From assembly GCA_016795385.1 (NCBI GenBank), contig JAEUHI010000077.1, forward strand, positions 248,001 to 312,000: a DNA stretch of 64,000 bases. The letters are read 5' to 3'. The position numbers and the translations under genes were made by a program. The notes beneath the pieces were generated by a model. It was not told where the DNA came from and made no database searches. It worked only from the letters and a program-made list of their open reading frames with translations. Below are positions 59,168 to 64,000 of the stretch, in pieces. The stretch's first letter is position 1; each line of letters begins with the position of its first letter. The stretch is from Verrucomicrobiales bacterium (lineage in GTDB: Bacteria; Verrucomicrobiota; Verrucomicrobiia; Verrucomicrobiales; DEV007).

Positions 59168-60272
59168 AGCAACCCTCTCCGACACGCCGCGGGATGATTT
59201 CCTGTGTCGTTGGTTTGGTCCGCTCCTGGAAACGGGCACGACCGCCTGTGCGCCGAATCTCGCGACGACACCGGCCTTTCTGCAAGTGGACGGGATCGAG
59301 GTGCCGCTGACGGTGAATGAGAAGGAGTGGGACAACTCGTGGCTCTGCTCGCCCTACACCCATTACATCACCTATGCCCACGAGGAGATCACCCGCGCGA
59401 CCGGACCCGTCACCGCGGCCCTCGGCGGGGCGCTCCTCGGGGGGCTGGGCGCGTGGTTCCGCCGGGCGGAGATCAACCGCGTGATCATGGCGAACAACTG
59501 GCTCCATTCCACCAATCCTTGGCCGCGCTGGGATGCGGCGACCCTGCCGGTGGTGCTCGACGCGATGACAGCGCGTTGGCCGGACCATGCTCTGGTCTTC
59601 CGTTCCTTGAATGCGAAGGAGAGCGCGCCCCTCCTCGCTGCCTTGGGCAAGGCGGGTGCGATGCTCGTGCCGAGCCGGCAGATCTGGTGGTATGAGGCGG
59701 ACTCGGAGGCTGTCACCCGCTCGCACGAATTCCGGAAGGACGAACGCCTCCTCCATCGCGGTGATCTCGAAATCGTGCCGCATGAAGAGATCACGGAAGC
59801 GGATTATCCGATCCTGACAAAACTCTACGAACAGCTCTATCTCGGGAAGTACTCGCGTCACAATCCGCAATACTCCGTGGCCTGGATCGGCCACCTCCAT
59901 CGCGAAAATCTCGCCCGCTTCACCGCCTTGCGCGAGCCGGGAGGCCGATTCGTTGGGGTGGAGGCCTGCGTGGAAATGCACGGCGTCCTGACCTCGCCCA
60001 TCGTCGGCTACGAGGTCGATCGACCGCGCGAACTCGGCCTTTATCGGCGTCTCGCCGCCGTGCCGGTGTTGGAGGCCAGGAAGCGCGGCATCCCGCTGAA
60101 TCTGAGCGCCGGAGTCGGCCAGTTCAAAGCGTTGCGCGGCGGCGAGCCCGTGATGGAATATCTCGGCGTCTACGTGCGCCATCTGCCGCGATCCCGGCGT
60201 GCCCCCTGGCGGGCGGTCCACGAGTTGAGCGCGCGGCTTTTGGCTCCGCACGTCCGGAAACACGGGCTGTGA
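59157..60272 (+). CDS. GNAT-like acyltransferase partner of the ATP-grasp protein
   Basis: This 371-aa protein lacks a signal peptide. The C-terminal half contains a GNAT-type fold (about 210-360) with YLGKYSRHNPQYSVAW and FTALREPGGRFVGVEACVEMHG. GLYRRLAAVPVLEARKRGIPLNLSAGVGQFKALRGGEP follows as the acyl-CoA-binding region. The first part (about 1-200) is unfamiliar. The gene overlaps the ATP-grasp gene by 11 bp, so the two are co-translated. An alternative start at 59133 would extend the overlap. Confidence 0.65.
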   Translation: MATEATLSDTPRDDFLCRWFGPLLETGTTACAPNLATTPAFLQVDGIEVPLTVNEKEWDNSWLCSPYTHYITYAHEEITRATGPVTAALGGALLGGLGAWFRRAEINRVIMANNWLHSTNPWPRWDAATLPVVLDAMTARWPDHALVFRSLNAKESAPLLAALGKAGAMLVPSRQIWWYEADSEAVTRSHEFRKDERLLHRGDLEIVPHEEITEADYPILTKLYEQLYLGKYSRHNPQYSVAWIGHLHRENLARFTALREPGGRFVGVEACVEMHGVLTSPIVGYEVDRPRELGLYRRLAAVPVLEARKRGIPLNLSAGVGQFKALRGGEPVMEYLGVYVRHLPRSRRAPWRAVHELSARLLAPHVRKHGL

Positions 60273-61712
60273 TCAGGTCATCGATGGCCGGGGCATCTCG
60301 ACCCGATAGAGCTCGAAATCGAGGGAATCATCCGCTACCGGCGTGAAGGGGAAGGTGTGGTGCACGGTATCGGCCGTCGTCGCGGAGACGGTGAGCCGGT
60401 TCTTCAGGCGGCGTCCCGCCGAGCGGACCGATCCGGCGAGTTCGATGATGTCGCGCACGGAATCAAAGTCGAGCGCGTCACCCGCGCTGCCGGGGCGGAC
60501 CCGCGCGGTGCCGGTGTGGATGCCGATCTCGAGGAAGATGGGCAGATTCGTCTCGACCTTCCATTCGCGGAGGAGGCGGTCGAGCGCGTTCTGCATGGCG
60601 AGGGCGGCCTGGATCGAGAGACGCTCCTGGTGGGGATCCTCATGGGTCGCGCCGAAGACGGCGATGACGCTCTCGTCGGTCGATTTTTCGAGGGAGCCAT
60701 GGTGGCGCAGGACGATGTCGATCATCGTCGAGAAATACTCATTGAGCAGGGCAAAGACCCGCTCGCCGCCGAGACGCGAGGAGAGCTGCCCGAAACCGCA
60801 GAGTTCCGCGACGAGCACGGTGACCCGGCGCGGGGTCTCGGCGACCTCCCCGTCGGCGGTGCCGAGTTTGGTGTCGGCGGCCTGGGAGCGGACGTAATGG
60901 ACGAGCGCGCCCTTCAGCGACTCGCGCTCCTCGAGACCTTCGGCCATCTGATTGATCGCCTGCGCCAACTCGCCGAATTCATCCTTGCGCACCAAGGGCA
61001 ATCGCGAGGAGAAATCTCCGCGACCGATCCGGCGCACGAATTCCTGCAGCTCGGTGAGAGGTGCGCTGACCTTGCCCGAGAGCCAGGCGGCGAGGGCGGC
61101 GGCGAGTGAGAGTGAGATCACCATCGCGATGAGGTCACCGACGAGGAGGCGACGGAGCAGGGAATCGATCCGCTCGGCCGAGATGTCGGCTCCAAGCATC
61201 GCCACGGTGCCACCGGAGGCGTTCTTGATCGGAGCAAAGGCCGAGAGCCAGACCCCGTAGGAATCGCGCGCATACTCGGAATCGACCCTGGCTTCTCCGA
61301 GATCGGGCATCTCATCGGGATGGGCGAACTCCACGGGATCGCCGAGGAGAGAGCGCTCCTCCGGATTCGTCTCGGCATCGACGACATACTCCCACGAGCC
61401 ATCGGGCTTCGGACGGATCACATAGAGGAACCGCACCGGCAGTGCACCGGTATTGTTCGCTTTGAGCGTCTCGCGGAGCGGCACGGCGACCTCTTCGTAG
61501 AGATGGGTGCTGTCGAGGGCGGGATCGTTGAGTTGCACGATCTTGTCCCCGTCGATTCGTGGCGCGGTGCTGACGACGAGAGTGTAGACCTTTTCCTGGA
61601 TCAGTTCGAAGGCGAGCCGGTTCGCCTTGCGCAGGCTCATGAACAAAAGCAGGCCGCAGCTCACTCCGACGAGGAGGATCAGGAGGGTCTGGAGCTTGCG
61701 ACGGAACGACAC
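60273..61712 (-). CDS. HAMP-domain membrane receptor with divergent adenylate/guanylate cyclase domain
   Basis: This 479-aa protein has two membrane segments (about 9-28 and 190-214) around an exported sensor region, then a HAMP domain (about 215-270) and a class III cyclase-like domain (about 295-465). Metal positions are altered: the usual Asp before GF is Glu in VAELCGFGQLSS, whereas the second Asp is kept in STDESVIAVFG. Catalytic activity is therefore uncertain. The gene converges with the GNAT-like gene. Substrate, ligand and output are unknown. Confidence 0.85.
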   Translation of the reverse strand: MSFRRKLQTLLILLVGVSCGLLLFMSLRKANRLAFELIQEKVYTLVVSTAPRIDGDKIVQLNDPALDSTHLYEEVAVPLRETLKANNTGALPVRFLYVIRPKPDGSWEYVVDAETNPEERSLLGDPVEFAHPDEMPDLGEARVDSEYARDSYGVWLSAFAPIKNASGGTVAMLGADISAERIDSLLRRLLVGDLIAMVISLSLAAALAAWLSGKVSAPLTELQEFVRRIGRGDFSSRLPLVRKDEFGELAQAINQMAEGLEERESLKGALVHYVRSQAADTKLGTADGEVAETPRRVTVLVAELCGFGQLSSRLGGERVFALLNEYFSTMIDIVLRHHGSLEKSTDESVIAVFGATHEDPHQERLSIQAALAMQNALDRLLREWKVETNLPIFLEIGIHTGTARVRPGSAGDALDFDSVRDIIELAGSVRSAGRRLKNRLTVSATTADTVHHTFPFTPVADDSLDFELYRVEMPRPSMT

Positions 61713-61784
61713 GGCGCGCCAAGTTAGTGCAGGATCGCACGCTGAAAACCAGGAAATTGCGTCCCATTGCGCTCGATGGCTGCC

Positions 61785-62681
61785 TCAGGCGATGCCGACG
61801 GCGACTGCGGCGAGGTGGTCGATGAGCGCCGCGAGGGCGCCTCGATCAGCCCCGGGCTTGTGAACGGCCATGACTTCGGCGTGGACGATCGGCGTTTTCA
61901 GCCTCACGAAGACACATCCGGAATGGGGCAGTTTCGTGCTGTGCGAGGGCAGTAGCGCGACTCCCGCCCCGCCCGAGACGGCGACGAGGACGAGGCTCAA
62001 GGAATCACATTCCTCGGCGATCGCGGGATCGAATCCCCGCATCTGACAGATGCGGCGGAGGAACTGTCGGCGGCCGGGAAACACGACGTCGGAGAGCGAG
62101 ATGAACGGTTCGTCGGCGAGTTCCTCCAGATCGATCTGTTTCCGCCCCGCGAGCCGATGATCCGCTGGGAGGACCGCGGCCATGGGGCTGCGCATCAAGG
62201 TCCGGGTCTGGAAACGCGCCCGATCTTCCTCGCCGAGATTGCCTAGCAAGGCGAGATCGAGCTCGTCGTTGCGGAGGCGGTCGAGCTGCGGCTGGGGCGA
62301 GAGCTCGAAGAGCGCCACCGCCGTGCGCGGCGAGCTTTTGCGCAGGGCCCGCACCGCGGGAGCGACGAGATCATCGAGGAAAATGGTGAGAAATCCGAGC
62401 CGGATCGTCCTCTTTCCATCGCCGAACTGCTCGCGCACCTGCTGTGCCGAGGTCTCCGCGTCGCAAAGGAGTTGGCGCGCGCGATCGAGAAACCAGCGCC
62501 CCGCCTCGGTGAGATGGAGCCTTTTGCGGACGCGGTCGAACAAGGCCACGCCCAGCTCCTCCTCGAGCGCCTGGATCTGCCGGCTCAGCGCGGGTTGGGA
62601 GAGATGCACCCGTGCCGCCGCCGCCGTCACCGAGAGTTCCTCCGCCGTGGCGACAAAGTAACGAAGTTGATGCAGTTCCAT
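61785..62681 (-). CDS. LysR-family transcriptional regulator
   Basis: This 298-aa protein has the N-terminal winged HTH (about 1-60: LHQLRYFVATAEELSVTAAAARVHLSQPALSRQIQALEEELGVALF) and the periplasmic-binding-like effector domain. The first arm is near IRLGFLTIFLDDLVAPAV. It is divergent from the pirin gene and is expected to regulate that gene and itself. A TGCAGTTC/GAACTGCA inverted pair spans the gap, though its first arm lies in the coding start. Confidence 0.96.
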   Translation of the reverse strand: MELHQLRYFVATAEELSVTAAAARVHLSQPALSRQIQALEEELGVALFDRVRKRLHLTEAGRWFLDRARQLLCDAETSAQQVREQFGDGKRTIRLGFLTIFLDDLVAPAVRALRKSSPRTAVALFELSPQPQLDRLRNDELDLALLGNLGEEDRARFQTRTLMRSPMAAVLPADHRLAGRKQIDLEELADEPFISLSDVVFPGRRQFLRRICQMRGFDPAIAEECDSLSLVLVAVSGGAGVALLPSHSTKLPHSGCVFVRLKTPIVHAEVMAVHKPGADRGALAALIDHLAAVAVGIA

Positions 62682-62776
62682 TTCGCGTGAGGATCGTAAA
62701 CTTCATAACCTACGTGCATGAACTGCACCCGCAACTCGCATTGGCGATCGCGGCGGCGGCAGGGCATGATGGTGCC

Positions 62777-63514
62777 ATGAAAGTTCAAACCGATCCTACC
62801 ATGAATGCCTCCGACTCCATCACCCTGCGTCCCGCCGCGGAGCGCGGCCATGCCAACCACGGCTGGCTCGATACCTGGCACAGCTTCAGTTTCGCCAACT
62901 ACTACGATCCCGACCACATGGGCTTCCGCAGTCTGCGCGTCATCAACCAGGATCGCATCGCCCCCGGTGCCGGCTTCGGCACCCATCCTCACCGCGACAT
63001 GGAGATTTTCAGCTATGTCCTCGAAGGCACCCTGAAGCACGCCGACAGCATGGGGAATTCCCGCGAGCTGAAGCCCGGCCAGATCCAACTGATGAGCGCC
63101 GGTTCGGGCGTGACCCACAGCGAATTCAATCCCTCGCGCGAGGAAGGCACCCACATCCTCCAGATCTGGATCCAGCCTCATACAAAGGGTCTCACGCCCA
63201 CCTACACCGAGTGGCATCCGCAGGAAGGCCCGGCCCCGGCCAAAACCCTCGTCATCTCGCCCGATGGTCGCGAGCAGTCAGCCACGATCCGTCAGGACGC
63301 TTTCGTCTATCGTCTCCTCCTCCAGCCCGGCGAATCGGTGAGCCACGATCTCACCGCGGGACGCGGCCTCTGGGTGCAAGCCATCCACGGTGACCTGCGG
63401 CTGAATGAGGCCTCTCTCCTCCCTGGCGACGGCGCCAGCACCGAAACCGCGGGCAGCTACCAACTTACCGCCACCAGCGAACCTGTCGAAGCACTCCTTT
63501 TCGATCTCGCCTAA
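62777..63514 (+). CDS. Pirin-family bicupin (YhaK/quercetinase-like)
   Basis: This 245-aa protein has the pirin signature with FSFANYYDPDHMGFRSLRVINQDRI and the metal-binding GFGTHPHRDMEIFSYVLEG (about 62-80). GVTHSEFNPS follows in the first cupin. Some members are quercetin 2,3-dioxygenases; others act in redox sensing. Start is at 62777, with an alternative ATG at 62801. It is divergent from LysR and 35 bp upstream of the DoxX gene. Confidence 0.93.
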   Translation: MKVQTDPTMNASDSITLRPAAERGHANHGWLDTWHSFSFANYYDPDHMGFRSLRVINQDRIAPGAGFGTHPHRDMEIFSYVLEGTLKHADSMGNSRELKPGQIQLMSAGSGVTHSEFNPSREEGTHILQIWIQPHTKGLTPTYTEWHPQEGPAPAKTLVISPDGREQSATIRQDAFVYRLLLQPGESVSHDLTAGRGLWVQAIHGDLRLNEASLLPGDGASTETAGSYQLTATSEPVEALLFDLA

Positions 63515-63537
63515 CACTCCACTATTCCACTACACCA
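63514..63537. repeat. Degenerate ACTCCA octanucleotide repeat
   Basis: ACACTCCA, CTATTCCA and CTACACCA are consecutive related octamers between the pirin and DoxX genes. They resemble the array at 54253. Confidence 0.45.
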
Positions 63538-63548
63538 TCGCCAACACC

Positions 63549-63929
63549 ATGAAACATCTCCCCACCATCGCCCGCTACCTCCTCGGTCTGCTCTTCCTCG
63601 TCTTCGGCCTGAATTTCTGGCTGAAGTTCATTCCCATTCCGTCTCCGGAGGAGGGCAGCCTCGCCGCCGGATTCATGGGGGCCCTTTACATGTCCGGTTT
63701 CCTCACCGTGGTGAAGGGCCTCGAAGTGCTCGGCGCGATCCTCCTTCTCGCCGGCCGCTACGTGAATCTCGCCCTCGCGATTCTCGGGCCCATCGTCGTC
63801 GTCATCGCTCTCTACCATCTCTTCATCGTGAAAGGTGGCTATCCCATGGTCGTCGTCCTCGGTGTCCTCTCCCTCACCGCGCTCGCCGGGCGTCGCGATT
63901 TTGTCACTTCTCTCTTCGACGCGAAGTAA
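63549..63929 (+). CDS. DoxX-family membrane protein
   Basis: This 126-aa four-TM protein begins with KHLPTIARYLLGLLFLVFGLNFWL and continues with GALYMSGFLTVVKGLEVLGAILLL. These are the hallmarks of the DoxX/DoxD-like family. Members take part in quinone or thiosulfate-linked redox systems, or lack a known role. It is co-oriented with the pirin gene and may share regulation. Confidence 0.88.
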   Translation: MKHLPTIARYLLGLLFLVFGLNFWLKFIPIPSPEEGSLAAGFMGALYMSGFLTVVKGLEVLGAILLLAGRYVNLALAILGPIVVVIALYHLFIVKGGYPMVVVLGVLSLTALAGRRDFVTSLFDAK

Positions 63930-63967
63930 GCTTCCAAAGGTAGCTTCGTCCCAACCGCTTTCCTTCC

Positions 63968-64000
63968 ATGCACCACGCCGCTCTCTTCCAACCGCTCCAA
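63968..64000 (+). CDS. Start of a possible Old-Yellow-Enzyme-type flavin oxidoreductase (partial)
   Basis: An ATG at 63968 opens a frame reading MHHAALFQPLQ to the window edge. The ALFQPLQ string matches the opening of NADH:flavin oxidoreductases, whose standard start is x-L-F-x-P-L-x-L. Only 11 codons are visible, so this is tentative. Its position after pirin and DoxX fits an oxidative stress or quinone cluster. Confidence 0.35.
   Translation, partial: MHHAALFQPLQ

Noticed and set aside
62671..62727. TGCAGTTC/GAACTGCA pair as a LysR operator
   Set aside because: The left arm lies in the coding start of the regulator and the spacing is 41 bp, so it may be chance; not called as a site.

Overview
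The window is a high-GC bacterial chromosome segment. The gene content (a secreted DUF1080 sugar-hydrolase-type protein, an SHD1-like secreted protein, Gfo/Idh/MocA and sugar-isomerase genes in one block, a multihaem-type oxidase with a YVTN propeller, many short secreted orphans) fits Verrucomicrobiota or a close PVC relative. This is an inference from gene families; no rRNA is present. No phage, insertion sequence or CRISPR array was seen. Long open frames opposite to accBC, prc, rnr, the sensor kinase and rtcBA are codon-bias shadows and are not annotated.

Layout. 1-4 kb: a partial TIGR01777 epimerase translationally coupled to a GbsR-type regulator with its own palindromic operator, then an 875-aa orphan. 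4.3-6.4 kb: a coiled-coil membrane protein, a HAD phosphatase and two small membrane proteins. 6.4-12.5 kb (minus): a secreted/outer-membrane cluster, probably one operon, of a CPLC-motif protein, a His-rich MetA-like beta-barrel, a YVTN-propeller/dihaem MauG-CCP-type protein and two Trp-rich paralogues. 12.6-16.3 kb: an orphan RelE-like protein, a class V aminotransferase, and accB-accC. 16.5-21.4 kb: a sugar-catabolism block (Gfo/Idh/MocA oxidoreductase, TIM-barrel isomerase, DHDPS-like protein, divergent AraC regulator, DUF1080 protein). 21.5-25 kb: CII-like HTH protein coupled to alanine racemase, a membrane protein and a PDZ protein. 25-32 kb: gnd, a moaE-like gene coupled to a tagaturonate/mannitol dehydrogenase, a GATase-like protein, an ECF sigma factor operon and bioA. 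32-43 kb: thioredoxin-like, YlbF-family, Ski2-like helicase, Prc protease, RNase R and a MocR regulator with nested palindromes. 43-49.6 kb: a CtpF-like P-type ATPase, an SHD1-like protein and a NarL-type two-component pair.

49.7-56.8 kb is the highlight: a complete RNA-repair locus. RtcR (CARF plus sigma-54 AAA+) is divergent from Ro60/Rsr (TROVE plus vWA). A sigma-54 -24/-12 promoter precedes Ro60. Four tandem Y-RNA genes follow in the Ro60-RtcB gap. Their closing stems covary, and three of the four carry tRNA-mimic parts: T-arm, GNRA- or loop-capped acceptor and D-arm in circularly permuted order. An unrecognised 226-aa CxCxxC protein comes next, then RtcB ligase and RtcA cyclase. The logic expected from known systems is that damaged RNA activates RtcR, sigma-54 transcription makes Ro60, Y RNAs, the orphan and RtcBA, and Ro60-Y RNA particles act alongside ligation and end-healing.

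56.8-64 kb: two membrane proteins, an ATP-grasp/GNAT-like pair, a HAMP-cyclase-like receptor, a LysR/pirin divergon, a DoxX protein and the start of what may be an Old-Yellow-Enzyme gene. Scattered through intergenic DNA are two classes of repeats: GTAG-led palindromes (five copies) and 7-8-bp tandem repeats (four loci).
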